This document shows positions 20,298 to 30,989 of a DNA stretch of 64,000 bases, piece by piece; position 1 is the first letter of the stretch, and every line of letters begins with the position of its first letter. This stretch comes from Candidatus Tokpelaia sp. (lineage in GTDB: Bacteria > Pseudomonadota > Alphaproteobacteria > Rhizobiales > Rhizobiaceae), in NCBI RefSeq assembly GCF_008636115.1, contig NZ_QLZD01000013.1, positions 62,001-126,000 on the forward strand. The letters run 5' to 3'. A program made the translations under genes and the position numbers. Under the pieces are notes generated by a model. That model was not told the DNA's origin, searched no databases, and was given only the letters and a program-made list of their open reading frames with translations.

Positions 20298-20969
20298 TCA
20301 AGCATATTTTACCGCAGCCTTTGCTTCATAAGCAGGTTTGCCAAGCTGCAAAAAAGCCGTTTTATCGGCCATGGCCTGCTGCAAACAGTTATTTTCAACA
20401 AGAGAGACATAAAGCGCGGCCGAAAAGGCCTGGCAGGCCGCACGCTTTTTTATATTGATTTCTAAATCCGTAAAACCGCTAAAGTGCAGCAATTCCCGGC
20501 TGGGTGCAGAATTTTGCGCCGCCGCGCGGATATAGAGCCAGTCATAAAAAGCGCCGGGCGGGTTTAGCGGGAAGTCCTCTCCGCCCCAGCGATAACCCAG
20601 CAAAGCGCCGGAATTTTGTAAACGCGCATCACGCTTGGCGGCCACCGGATCGGCATGATAAATATCGGTATAAGAGCCGCCCTGAGCAAAAATTTTACTG
20701 CCTTGAAAAGCGCATTCAACCGGCACAGCACCCCCTTCCTGCGGCAGAGAGAGGCTAAAACCGCTATAGGCCACCCCCAGCGGCTGCGGTGATTTGGTTG
20801 AAACTTCCAGCAGCTTAGGCAAACCCTGCTCCGCCGCTGCTTTGTGCAAGGCAGCAATGCTTTTTTGCTTTTGCGCCAGAGACAGGCCGGCAAACCATGG
20901 GAAGCTTACCGCCTTGATTTCAACTCCAACCCGGTCGCGCCAGGGCAGATAAACCGGCCGCCACGCCAT
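20298..20969 (-). CDS. NADAR-like protein (DarT1-associated type), orphan
   Basis: A 223-residue protein that I read as a member of the NADAR-type family found beside DarT1 DNA ADP-ribosyltransferases (the DUF6977-like group). Landmarks are 'LAQKQKSIAALHKAA' near the N-terminus, 'PLGVAYSGFSLSL', 'VPVECAFQGSKIFAQGGSYTDIY', 'AAKRDARLQNSGALLGYRWGG', 'AFYDWLYIRAA' and 'FTDLEINIKKRAACQAFSAAL'. NADAR enzymes remove ADP-ribose from guanine and act as antitoxins to DarT1. No darT-like gene is adjacent: upstream is the type ISP gene, downstream a membrane protein. It could be an orphan antitoxin or anti-defence remnant. The ATG has GAGGTG upstream. The family call is from memory of the motifs. Confidence 0.55.
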   Translation of the reverse strand: MAWRPVYLPWRDRVGVEIKAVSFPWFAGLSLAQKQKSIAALHKAAAEQGLPKLLEVSTKSPQPLGVAYSGFSLSLPQEGGAVPVECAFQGSKIFAQGGSYTDIYHADPVAAKRDARLQNSGALLGYRWGGEDFPLNPPGAFYDWLYIRAAAQNSAPSRELLHFSGFTDLEINIKKRAACQAFSAALYVSLVENNCLQQAMADKTAFLQLGKPAYEAKAAVKYA

Positions 20970-22256
20970 GGCCGCACCTCACATTTTTATTACTCTGCCT
21001 TATTGCCCTGTATTACACTGCCTCCAATGCTCGAATCAATCCGCAAGCCGCGCCGGCAATAATAGCAGCCGGCGCAAAGCCCAAATAAAGTTCAAGCAAA
21101 GCCAGGGCAAAGCTGAGAGGGGGCAAGCGCCAAGGGTGACCCTGGCAGCAAGCCGGCCGGCGGCAAGCCCTCTACCTGTTATTCTAGCAGCAAATCAGGC
21201 AGATTTGTGATAATCTTCTGTGTGGCCAGGCTTAGATAGATTACATTCAGCAATAATTTGAGCGGATAGGCCGGGTCGCCAAGCTCTTTGGCGTAAGCAT
21301 TGGGGTCATGGACAATGCCGCTCAGCTTATCCTGTTTTATTTGCTGCCGATCGACCACCCAGCCAATGCCGGAGCGGCCGTTTATTGCATAAGCATAGGC
21401 AGCGAGCGGGATATTTTTGATAGTAATATGCTGGTTATAGCGGATTTCTGTTTTATCTTTTGCCCCCGGCCGGCCGCCAAAGCGCATTTTTTCTACCCGG
21501 TAATCGGCAGAATGCAGGGTGCGATGCGGCAGCTCCATCTCTACCCCGGCCTGTGCCGCCAGTTCCTTTATGCTTTTGCCGCCGAAATCATCAAAATTGA
21601 GGTGCAATTCGGCCAGCGCCCGCCCCGCCGCATTGAAAGCCTGGAAATTGGCAAAGCTCTTCACCCGCGGGATACGCGGCAGCTCTTTCATCAGATTATT
21701 TTTATATTTTTCTCTATATTGTGGGGAATGCAGCAGACCGTAAATATAATAAAATATATCTTCCCGGGTAATTTCTGCCGCTGCATCAGGGTAAGCCGCG
21801 CAAAAATAGGCAAGAGCGGCGTCACTTATCGCCCCCTGCCGCTTATAGCTGCCATCTCCCTGCTGCTCATAGCGATAAAGCGGGAAACACTCTGTATCAC
21901 CATCACAATGCCAATCGGGGACAGCATTAACTATCAGAGCAATATTACCATTATTTTTCCAATTCTTATTAACACAGATAACGATATTTTCTGCCGTTTT
22001 ATCGCCTAGATTCGGGAATATTTGCAGCATTTGGTAGACAGAATTATTAAATTGCCGCGAATAATAAAGATAAGATCGCGTAAAGGGGCGATAAAGGCTG
22101 GGAACAATATGGCTCTCGGCAAATTTTGCTGCTTTTCCTTTTAAACAATCTGCCTCGAGGGTTGAATCCCAACTGATTTGCTTATCATCTTTAATTACAC
22201 GCCTCTCTGCCGCGCATTGCTGATAAAATACAATCATAGACTGCATATTAGATCTT

Positions 22257-22276
22257 AATGTTTCATGTGAAACATT
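22257..22276. promoter_or_regulatory. parS-like site inside the type ISP gene
   Basis: AATGTTTCATGTGAAACATT differs from the canonical chromosomal parS core (TGTTTCACGTGAAACA) at one central base. It is identical, on one strand or the other, to the two sites near mnmG. Here it encodes part of the methyltransferase ('NVSHET'). Confidence 0.7.
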
Positions 22277-25200
22277 ATAAGCCCAGGCGTCCCGATTGGT
22301 CTTTACGCCATTAGAGGAATTAACAAATAAAGATTGCTCTGTTTTTGCCATTAACGGCATAAATTGGCTAAAACTGTCATCGCGTTTATTGAGCCAATCA
22401 CCATATTTATCGGCTGTGAGCGGCGTGAAAGGTAATGTCGTGATAGAATTATGCTGTAGAATACCCAATTTTTTATCACGATTGCAATAATCGCCAATAT
22501 CGTGATAGAAAATCCTGCCTTTTTCAGCGACAGCAGGATTTTTGACAAGGATAGAGATTGCCGCCGGCGTTCGGGAACCTTCAGCAAACACCCCTCCACC
22601 TTCTTTTTTGCGCAATTCACCTTGCGTATTAGCATTGCCGCGTAGATTAAAAATATACAGGCTGGAGAAATCTTTGGCCAGATGTTTGCGTAAACCTGTC
22701 GCAGTAGAAGAGGTTAAAAATCCGCCGCCGGTAATAAAGGCCACAATACCTTTATCTTTAATGCGATCCGTTGCCCAGCGAAAAGCCCGTATATATTGTT
22801 CACCATTACCTTTGCCGTAAGTGTTTCTCACGCGCTCATTAAGCAAATTATCAGAATTGCCATCTGTTTCACCATAAGGCGGGTTGCCAATGATGACATT
22901 GATTTTCGCCTGTTCCTGGCGCTGTAAATTTTCGCGGTTTTTTGCCAGAGGCGCCATGCAATCATGAAAATCCGGCGCAGTGCGGTTGAGGATAAAAGTA
23001 TCGGTCAGACAGGCATGGGCAAAATTCTGCCAGTTTCCGGTTTCTTTATGATAGGTGGTTTCTACATTGGCGACTGCGGCATAATAGGCCAGCAGATTTA
23101 TCTCATTCAGCCACAGGCGATTTTGGTAAAAACCTGGCAAAGCGGCGGGGCTGACAAAACGCTTTCCTTCCTTTTCTCCCGCCGGCGGCAGGCGGCGGCC
23201 GCCAAGCAGGCGAGCGACAAAGCTGCCAGTGCCGGCAAAAGGCTCTAAAACGCAAATATTGTCATCATCAAAGCTGCTGTCAAATTCACTTTTCAAGACA
23301 TTATCCACGGAACGCAAGATAAAATCCACCGCTTTTATTGGCGTATAGACCACGGTTTTGGCGGCCGCCTCACCATAGACGGCTTTAATAGTATTTTGAT
23401 AAATATCCTTTATCAGGCTCTGGCGGAAAGCATCGTCCTGACTTTCACCTAATTGAGCGCGAATATCACTGTAAAGCGTCTCCAGTCGCTCACGTTCTTC
23501 TTTTATGAAGCGCAAAATGGCGTCCAGCGCTGTTTGCAGGCTTCTGGCGACAGCATTATTGACGGCAAAATCATACTCTGCCACACCAAAAAGCGCCGCA
23601 AATACCGGCATGGCAATAGCCTGCGCTGCCAGGATATTCAGCACTCCCTGCCGGTTGATTGCGGTGGATACATTATCCTTTAAGGCTTGTTCCAGCTCAG
23701 CAAAGGCCTTTTGCCCGCCGGCATAGGCAGAATCTTCACTATCCAAAATATCGTCAATGCGCTGTTTCAGCGCCTCAGCCGTTTTACCCAGGCGCGCCGC
23801 CCATTGCGGCCAATAAAGGCGGGTGCCGCATTTTTCTGCCAGTTTGGCGTAAATGCCACGCATCAGCTCATCAACATGAAATGGTAATGTCTCCTGCCCG
23901 GCAGGGGCATCTTTACCGCCTATGGTCGCCCTTCCTCGCGGATTATTTTTTGTGCCGGTATTTTCTAGCTGTGTTTGTGTTTGCAGATTACGCATATCGA
24001 CAATTTCTATTTTGCCGCTGAAATCCCCCCTTTCCGCCCGGGCAATGGAATTATCTATGCCGGCATCATGGCTGCGCAGCGCCTGCACGACCTGCCATGT
24101 CGTTTGCCATGTTTTGGAATCCGCTAAAAATTCGGCTTCTGTCTGCCCGGCGGGGATAATTACCGGCAAAATCACATAGCCCAGTTTTTTACCCGGTGCG
24201 GTGCGCATAACCCGGCCAACCGCCTACGTAATCTCTATCTGACTGTTTTTACCGGATAAAAACAAAACAGCGTCTAAAGCGGGGACGTCAACACCCTCTG
24301 ACAGGCAGCGCACATTGGAAAGCACCCGGCAAACACTTCGTGTTTCTTCCTTCTGAGGATAATCATGGGTAGTGACTGGATTTGCACAAGCAGTTTCTGT
24401 CTCTATAGCGCGCGTGGAAGCAAAAGAAGAGAAGCCTTTGAGGAAATTGAGCTTATCTTCCCGCTCATTGCTGGACATAGAGCCATCAACATGCTCGGCC
24501 AAAATGGCGAAAGGCGGCGCATCAGCGCCGGCTTCATGCTCGGCCTGCTGGAAAGCCTGAGTAATTACGGGGAAATCTTTGGCAAAATCTTTAGAACTGA
24601 CTTTATCCGCGCTGTGGTCGATCACCTGAGCAAAAGCGATAGCGCTTTGCATCGGCGCGCCTTCTTCCTTCAGGCCGATTTTGGCCAAAGCGCGATAACA
24701 GCCAACCATTTTGGTGGCATCGTCCAGCTTCACACCGCTATCATCTTTATTCAGATAATTTTGCAGTGTTTTTGAAACATCTGCCGCTGAGACGGCCAAA
24801 AGCAGCAGCTTATAATCACATAGACAGCCATATTTTATCGCCTGACTGAAAGAAATAGAGTGTAATAATGGGCCATAAAGAGCCTCATTATCCATACTGT
24901 AAAGGGTAATATCGCGCGTCTTAGCCGCTTTTTTTGAGGCGGGGGTATAAACAATCGGCGTAGCCGTCATGAACAGCCGCTTTTCCGCGCGGATAAAATC
25001 TGCGGCCAGAATGCGGGCAAAACTTTTATCTTCCCCGCTTTTGCTCTGGCCGGCGGTGCGATGCGCTTCATCGCAGATCACCAGATCAATAGCCGGCAGG
25101 CCATGTTTTGCCTGTGCTTCTGCCACCACTTCCATACTGTGATAGGTGCAAAATATCACCTGCATGGCTTGCGGATTTTGTGTGCGCGCTTTGGTAACAG

Positions 25201-26182
25201 CCTGCGCCAGCGCGCCGGCCTCGGTAGTCGGGGGGAAATCCAGCTCATTAGCAATATATTCTATTTCGTCTGCCTCTTTTGCCTTACGGGTAACATGACC
25301 GGCAGAGGCATCAGAGCAGACAGCAAAAGGCGTTATTGGTCGCTGTGATTGCGCTGCCCATTCCCGCAATGTTTGTGACAGCAAAGCCAGGCCTGGCACA
25401 AGAAACAGCACAATATTAGCGGAGCAGGCAACCTTCTCGGCTGCTTTGGCCGCGGCCAGGCTTGCCGCCTGCTCCAATTCGGTTTTGCCTTGATGTTTCT
25501 GCTGATTAGTCGCTGCTTTAGCGGCAGCAGCATTGGGGTAAAGCCGCAGTCTTTCAGCAATTTTCAAGCTGGTAAAGGTCTTTCCGGTGCCGCAGGCCAT
25601 AATCAGGCGGCCGCGATCGGCGCTTTTAAAGCCGTCTATAACCCGGCTAATAGCGGTTTCCTGATAGTCACGCGGTGTTTTTAGCGAAATACATGTAAGA
25701 GAATTACTTTCCGGCGTATATTTTGCCCAATCAATGGCAGAATTTTCAAAACTTGCCTTGTTCAGGCAAATAATCGGCGGTTCCTGCGTACGCAGCGCAT
25801 TTTTCAGATTATCAGAGAGGCCGCCGGTAGCAACAAACATGCGCTCAGAAAATACAGACGCACCGGAAGCGGCAATAAAACTGTCCAGCATTTCTTTGCT
25901 AATGCGACTTGTCAGGAAAAATTTGCACTGAATGGCGCACAGGCCGCCATCATGGCGCTGGGCAACCAGATCTATGCCAATATCGCGGCTATTTGCCCAG
26001 TTCGCTTTGCCGGTTTGCAGATTTTTGCTCTGCGCCCAGTGTGCCCACAGCTCTATTGTGCGGTAATGCGCTTTATAACGCGGCTCGGTAAGTAAAAATT
26101 GCCTGGTTAGAATTTCAAAATTATGGCCGGATTCGCGCGTATTTTTGGCGATATGGCGCAAATCGGCCAGAAGATCTTCAAA

Positions 26183-26271
26183 TGACTGCTGACTGCTGAC
26201 TGCTGACTGCTGACTGCTGACTGCTGACTGCTGACTGCTGACTGCTGACTGCTGACTGCTGACTGCTGACT
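26183..26271. repeat. Twelve tandem copies of a 7-bp repeat (TGACTGC)
   Basis: The unit TGACTGC (GCAGTCA on the coding strand) is repeated twelve times without error from 26183 to 26266, followed by a partial TGACT. All three frames of the unit are open, giving a Ser/Gln/Ala/Val heptad (AVSSQQS). The tract lies at the 5' end of the type ISP gene, where slippage by one unit shifts the frame by one base. Changing 12 to 13 or to 10 copies would join ATG 26301 to the body. Confidence 0.95.
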
Positions 26272-26572
26272 AATTAACTTTTTTGACCCAGAGTTACACA
26301 TAATTATCTTTCTTTCCCCAGATTTTTTAGCAAAACACAAGCAGCGGCATGAAGCAGAAAAATCCTTGACGCTTCATTGTATTTTATAATTTATCTCCGC
26401 CATCGCTCCATTGCGGGACTGAATCACCGTCAGCCATACGTAAATTATCCTGGTTTACAATCTATCCCCGCCGAGTTACGAAAGATCTTCCACACAAGGC
26501 AAGCGACTCCATCCCCTCCCCAAAGTCAGATCAGTCCGGTGAAGGAAATCATAGATTCGGCACTGTTATAAA

Positions 26573-27496
26573 CTATCTTTGTTCCAGGCGGCGGCAAATA
26601 TCGTCCAACTGATCCAGATTTTTATAATGGATACGAATGTCACCACCCTTACTTTTAAAATTTATTGCCACCTGCATACCCAGTCTTTCTCCCAGATTGC
26701 GTTCCAAAGCTACAGTATTAGGATCTTTTTCCGGCTTTTCAGGCGCTGATTTTTCACTCTTATCACTATTATGAGCAGCCAGTTCTTCTGCCTGACGCAC
26801 GGAAAGACCTTTTTCAATAATCTGTTGCGCCAGAACAGAGGCCTTTTCAATATTGATAAGGCAGCGCGCATGGCCGACAGATAACTGCCCCAAAGCCAAT
26901 TTATCCAAAACATCTTCCGGTAATTTCAACAAGCGCATCATATTCGCCAAATGGCTGCGGCTTTTGCCGATAATTACGGCCAGATCAGCCTGCAAATAAC
27001 CATGTTCTTCTATGAGCTGTTTATAACCCAAAGCTTCTTCTACCGGATTTAAATCGGCGCGCTGCACATTTTCAATAATTGCCAGTTCCAGCGCTGTGCG
27101 ATCATCTACATCACGCAATAAAACCGGAATTTCTACCAAACCGGCCTGCTGGGCGGCGCGCCAGCGGCGTTCGCCGGCTATGAGCTCAAAATAGCCGTCA
27201 CGTATGGGAGAAGGGCGAACAATAACAGGTTGAACAAGGCCGTGCTCACGAATAGATTGCGCCAGATCGGTAATATTTTCTTCAGCAAAAGAACGGCGCG
27301 GATTATGCGTATTACGCATAATTTTTTCAATCGGCAGATATTTCTCTGCCCCCCCGGCAGAACCTTTATCTGTTTGGCTTTGCGCTTGCCTATGGGCCTC
27401 AGCCTCTATTAAAACCGTTGAATCCGGTATATCTATATCACCTATAAGGGCAGCCAGACCTCTGCCCAATCTTTTGCGTGACGGATTTTCGCTCAT
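26573..27496 (-). CDS. parB: Chromosome-partitioning protein ParB
   Basis: ParB, 307 residues, a CTP-dependent DNA clamp that loads at parS and spreads around the origin. 'KRLGRGLAALIGD' at the N-terminus is the ParA-stimulating segment. The CTP-binding region includes 'NPRRSFAEENITDLAQSI' and 'GERRWRAAQQAG', the helix-turn-helix is around 'AVIIGKSRSHLANMMRLL', and the C-terminal dimerisation domain follows. It lies 84 nt behind parA. Three parS-like sites occur in the window. The 270-bp gap after it (26302-26572) holds only the upstream region of the type ISP gene and no other gene that I can see. Confidence 0.96.
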   Translation of the reverse strand: MSENPSRKRLGRGLAALIGDIDIPDSTVLIEAEAHRQAQSQTDKGSAGGAEKYLPIEKIMRNTHNPRRSFAEENITDLAQSIREHGLVQPVIVRPSPIRDGYFELIAGERRWRAAQQAGLVEIPVLLRDVDDRTALELAIIENVQRADLNPVEEALGYKQLIEEHGYLQADLAVIIGKSRSHLANMMRLLKLPEDVLDKLALGQLSVGHARCLINIEKASVLAQQIIEKGLSVRQAEELAAHNSDKSEKSAPEKPEKDPNTVALERNLGERLGMQVAINFKSKGGDIRIHYKNLDQLDDICRRLEQR

Positions 27497-27580
27497 TGTT
27501 CTTCCCTGATTTTGCTTAAAACAAACCCAAACGCCTTAATTGACATAAAGCTTTTGCAAATCGCCTTGCACCATTATTAT

Positions 27581-28393
27581 TCAGGCAAATATTTGCCTTT
27601 CTCTTTGAATTACCTCTGAAGCCAATTGCAAATAAGCCTGGCTGCCGGGGCATTTCAAATCATAAAGCAAAGCCGGTTTACCAAAAGACGGCGCTTCTGA
27701 AACACGCACATTGCGCGGGATAATAGTGTGATAAACTTTTTCTCCCATAAAAGACCGCACATCTTGCACAACCTGATTGGCCAGATTATTGCGACCGTCA
27801 AACATGGTCAACACAATGCCCTGAATAATCAAATGCGGGTTAAGATTCGCCCGCACTTGACGAATAGTTTCCAATAATTGGCTAAGCCCTTCCAGAGCCA
27901 GAAATTCACATTGCAACGGCACTAAAACTGAATCGGCTGCTCCCATGGCATTCAAGGTCAATAAATTAAAGGAAGGCGGACAATCTATTAAAATATAACT
28001 GAATTCCCCCTCAACTGCCGTATTATCTTCAGTGTTTTTATTGCCTCGCAGCGCCTTGCGCAGGCGGAAACTCCGATCAGATTGCGCGGCTATTTCCATT
28101 TCCACCCCCAGAAGATCGAGCGTTGAGGGCACAATAAACAAATTCGGCACGGAAGTCGGCACAGCAGCCTGATTAACAGCAATAGCATCAACCAAAACAT
28201 CATAAGAAGATAATGGCCTGTTATGGCGATCAATCCCTAAACCGGTGCTGGCATTACCTTGCGGATCAATATCCACCAGCAATACTTTTTCACCTATGGC
28301 AGCCAGAGCCGTAGCCAGGTTAATAGCCGTAGTTGTTTTCCCCACACCGCCTTTTTGATTGGCAATGGCAATAATTTTTTCCCGCTTATGCAT
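27581..28393 (-). CDS. parA: Chromosome-partitioning ATPase ParA (Soj)
   Basis: ParA, 270 residues, the Walker-type ATPase that moves ParB-parS complexes in origin segregation. The deviant Walker A is '[16 protein letters not shown]', followed by '[16 protein letters not shown]' and Walker B '[18 protein letters not shown]'. The ATG at 28393 has AAAGGA upstream; the frame extends back to 28426 without a better start. It precedes parB. The gene that normally lies upstream, rsmG, is decayed here. Confidence 0.96.
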   Translation of the reverse strand: MHKREKIIAIANQKGGVGKTTTAINLATALAAIGEKVLLVDIDPQGNASTGLGIDRHNRPLSSYDVLVDAIAVNQAAVPTSVPNLFIVPSTLDLLGVEMEIAAQSDRSFRLRKALRGNKNTEDNTAVEGEFSYILIDCPPSFNLLTLNAMGAADSVLVPLQCEFLALEGLSQLLETIRQVRANLNPHLIIQGIVLTMFDGRNNLANQVVQDVRSFMGEKVYHTIIPRNVRVSEAPSFGKPALLYDLKCPGSQAYLQLASEVIQRERQIFA

Positions 28394-28439
28394 TGTTTTA
28401 TCCTTTAATCTGCCGGTCTGGAACAAAACAGCTTATATA

Positions 28440-28960
28440 AAAACCATTTGCAGGCCCGGTTCACCAAAACAATGAATTTGTAATATCGGCAACCAGACGG
28501 CGTCATTTCCTTGCTTATTATAAAAGCAGCCTGGCCCCGAATAATATTCTTTTAAACCTGCCATCAGCATAAATTAACAATAAAATAATTTTAAGCGGGT
28601 TTTTCAACAATAAAGAGGATTGACAAAAGAAATTTCCAGGCCTTTGCGGTAAGGGCAATAAAAAATAAGGGCTTGATTTATATTTTCGAGTCGCTTTTTC
28701 CTATTTATCGGGCGGAAAAATTGCGAATCAATAAACAGCTCAATTCCAAGTCATCAAAAATGGAAAATCATTACCAGAACCAATATCCAGCCGTAAATTC
28801 TCCCTTTTCTGCAAGGAGTGAATTTATTACTATCTGGAATATGTCTTTGTCACAAATTATATAAAATAAAAGCAGCCATAAAGGCTATTATTACCGACAT
28901 AATAAAGCCTTTCCGGCACATAAATCGATAAATGTTTCACATGAAACATTGACGATATTT
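28440..28960 (-). pseudogene. rsmG: Decayed rsmG (16S rRNA m7G527 methyltransferase)
   Basis: The 550-bp gap between mnmG and parA is where rsmG normally lies in Rhizobiales, and recognisable pieces remain on the minus strand in the right order but in different frames with stops. 'NVSCET' (codons at 28950-28933) matches the family start 'VSRET'. 'RHIPDS' (28846-28829) matches the 'RHIxDS' motif. 'LDIGSGNDFP' (28790 onward) matches the SAM-binding motif 'LDIGSGAGFP'. Further on, 'GCFYNKQGND' resembles the late 'LFxKGxD' motif. At least two frame changes and several stops separate them, so no functional product is possible. The boundaries are approximate. Confidence 0.8.
28931..28950. promoter_or_regulatory. 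parS-like site in the rsmG relic
   Basis: AATGTTTCACATGAAACATT, the reverse complement of the sites at 22257 and 30990. In Rhizobiales the 'VSRET' codons of rsmG often contain parS, so the site has outlived the gene around it. Confidence 0.85.
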
Positions 28961-28973
28961 ATATTTAAAACGT

Positions 28974-30854
28974 CTATATAGCCCGTTTTTCCAGACGATG
29001 CGTGCGTTGTATCTCGGCCATAAGCAATAATATAGCAGAAGGAGTCATACCTTCAATTTTTTGCGCTTCAGCAATAGTGCGCGGTTGTCGCCTATGTAAT
29101 TTTGACCGCAATTCATTAGAAAGACCGGCTAAATTAGCAAAATTCAGATTTTGCGGGATAGTGAGTTTTTCATCTCGCTCTAATTGTGCCATATCCTGCT
29201 TTTGTCTTTTCATGTAAACAGCATATTGCGCTTCAATCGTTAAAGCTTCTTGCGTTTTTAGCGAAAATTGTTGAATTTCCGGCCAAATTGCCATTAAGCG
29301 CTGTAATGAAATATCAGGATAAGAAAGTAAATTATAGGCTGTGCGGCGCACACCGTCATTATTTATTTTTAAACTATAATCATCTGCCTCACCCGGAGTA
29401 AGAGAAACAGATTGCGCCCAGTTACGCGCTTTGGCCAAATCTTCCTGTTGTTTTATAAAGATTTTTTGCCGAGATTCGCCAATAATGCCTAATTGCATGC
29501 CAGTTGGCGTTAATCTTTCATCAGCATTATCTGTCCGTAAAGATAAACGAAATTCAGAGCGGGAGGTAAACATGCGATAAGGTTCACTGACACCGCGAGA
29601 AATTAAATCATCAAGCATAACACCAATATAGGCTTGAGTTCTTTGCACAATAAACGGCGCTTGACCGGCGGCTTTACATGCCGCATTGAGGCCGGCAATC
29701 AGCCCTTGCGCCGCTGCTTCTTCATAGCCGGTTGTGCCGTTTATCTGCCCGGCTAAAAATAAACCGGAAAGAGCGCGCAATTCCAGATTGCGATTTAATT
29801 GACGCGGATCAACAAAATCATATTCAATAGCATAACCGGGCTGTAAAATTTCGGCCTGCTGCAACCCGTCAATGCTCTTGATAAAATCACGCTGGATAGC
29901 TTCCGGCAAAGAAGTGGAAATGCCGTTAGGATAAATACTGTTACTATCCAATCCTTCCGGTTCCAGAAAAATCTGATGCCCGTCACGATCACCAAAACGA
30001 ATAATTTTATCTTCAATAGAAGGACAATAACGCGGCCCCACACCTTCAATCTTACCCGAATACATAGCAGAAAATTGTATATTATCGCGAATAATTTTAT
30101 GCGTCTGCTCATTAGTGCGGGTAATAGCGCAAGTAATTTGCGGCTGTTCTATATTTTCTGTCATCAGCGAAAAAGGCACTGGCTGTTTATCAGCCTGTTG
30201 CTTTTCCAGATTTTGCCAATTTATTGTTGCAGCATTAAGCCTTGGCGGGGTTCCAGTCTTCAGGCGCCCCAGGCGAATATTGTAAGATTTAAGTTTTTCA
30301 GCCAGTTTTTCAGACGGCTTTTCTCCCATACGCCCGGCAGACCATGATTTTTGACCAATATGAATAAGACCATGCAAAAATGTACCGGTTGTTAATACAA
30401 CAGAACCGGCAGCCAAAAAGCCTCCATTGGCGGTAATAACACCCGTTACCCGGTCAGATTTAATCTCTATATCAATAACTTCATCTTCAATGAGAGTAAG
30501 ATTATTTTGTTTTCGCATAAAATTTTGCATTATCTGTCGATAGAGACGGCGATCAATTTGAGTGCGCGGGCCACGGACAGCCGGGCCTTTACAACGATTT
30601 AGCAAACGAAACTGAATACCGGCTTTATCGGCAGCGCGCCCCATCAGCCCGTCTAATGCGTCAATTTCACGCACTAAATGGCCTTTGCCCAAACCGCCAA
30701 TGGCAGGGTTGCAAGACATTGTGCCAATATTAAAAAAATCATAAGTAATAAGAGCAGTTTCAGCACCATAACGGGCCGCAGCGGCAGCAGCCTCACAACC
30801 GGCATGGCCGCCGCCGACTATGATGACATCAAAATTTTTATCTGCTGAGATCAC
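28974..30854 (-). CDS. mnmG: tRNA uridine-5-carboxymethylaminomethyl modification enzyme MnmG
   Basis: MnmG (GidA), about 626 residues, which with MnmE installs cmnm5U/nm5U at tRNA wobble position 34. The FAD-binding '[19 protein letters not shown]' lies at the N-terminus, '[24 protein letters not shown]' follows, and '[21 protein letters not shown]' marks the C-terminal Rossmann part. No ATG is available. The GTG at 30854 has AGGG at about 8 nt; TTG at 30860 is too close to it. The gene is AT-richer than the flanking TCA genes. Its usual partner mnmE lies on the other side of the candidate origin on the opposite strand. Confidence 0.95.
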   Translation of the reverse strand: MISADKNFDVIIVGGGHAGCEAAAAAARYGAETALITYDFFNIGTMSCNPAIGGLGKGHLVREIDALDGLMGRAADKAGIQFRLLNRCKGPAVRGPRTQIDRRLYRQIMQNFMRKQNNLTLIEDEVIDIEIKSDRVTGVITANGGFLAAGSVVLTTGTFLHGLIHIGQKSWSAGRMGEKPSEKLAEKLKSYNIRLGRLKTGTPPRLNAATINWQNLEKQQADKQPVPFSLMTENIEQPQITCAITRTNEQTHKIIRDNIQFSAMYSGKIEGVGPRYCPSIEDKIIRFGDRDGHQIFLEPEGLDSNSIYPNGISTSLPEAIQRDFIKSIDGLQQAEILQPGYAIEYDFVDPRQLNRNLELRALSGLFLAGQINGTTGYEEAAAQGLIAGLNAACKAAGQAPFIVQRTQAYIGVMLDDLISRGVSEPYRMFTSRSEFRLSLRTDNADERLTPTGMQLGIIGESRQKIFIKQQEDLAKARNWAQSVSLTPGEADDYSLKINNDGVRRTAYNLLSYPDISLQRLMAIWPEIQQFSLKTQEALTIEAQYAVYMKRQKQDMAQLERDEKLTIPQNLNFANLAGLSNELRSKLHRRQPRTIAEAQKIEGMTPSAILLLMAEIQRTHRLEKRAI

Positions 30855-30989
30855 AATCAAAACCCTGATTTACGCGTCAATGCAAAATCCTGTTTGATGC
30901 CTTTTAGCAATAAGTTACGATCAAAGCAATCTTCTGCCTTTAATGAGGGCTATTTTTAAATTATAGGCTGTTTTTTTTGAGAAAATGAC

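Larger units (their letters stand above)
21179..26301 (-). pseudogene. Type ISP restriction-modification gene, out of frame at a 7-bp repeat and interrupted by an amber codon
   Basis: A single gene for a giant type ISP enzyme. From the N-terminus: a PD-(D/E)xK nuclease ('DIGIDLVAQRHDGG', then 'IQCKFF'), a superfamily 2 helicase with Walker A 'ACGTGKTFTS', DEAH-type 'VICDEAHRTAG' and 'MTATPIV', then an N6-adenine methyltransferase with 'LEPFAGTGSF' and 'IIGNPPYGETDG', and a C-terminal target-recognition region ending at 21179. Two lesions are visible. First, twelve 7-bp repeats (26183-26266) separate the likely ATG (26301) from the body, and with twelve copies the ATG is out of frame. Second, the codon at 24224-24226 is TAG where family members have the Gln of helicase motif VI (QAVGRVMR); reading is otherwise in frame across it. 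The body could start weakly at TTG 26161, and the methylase half at ATG 24208. It may be dead, or phase-off with a secondary mutation. Confidence 0.85.

Noticed and set aside
20298-24208. A complete DarTG toxin-antitoxin system
   Set aside because: Only a NADAR-like protein is seen; no ADP-ribosyltransferase gene is adjacent.
26183-26271. CRISPR-like array
   Set aside because: The repeats are 7 bp, directly adjacent and without spacers; no cas genes are present.
26107-26340. A 77-codon minus-strand frame over the 7-bp repeats
   Set aside because: It is the out-of-frame beginning of the type ISP gene, not a separate protein.
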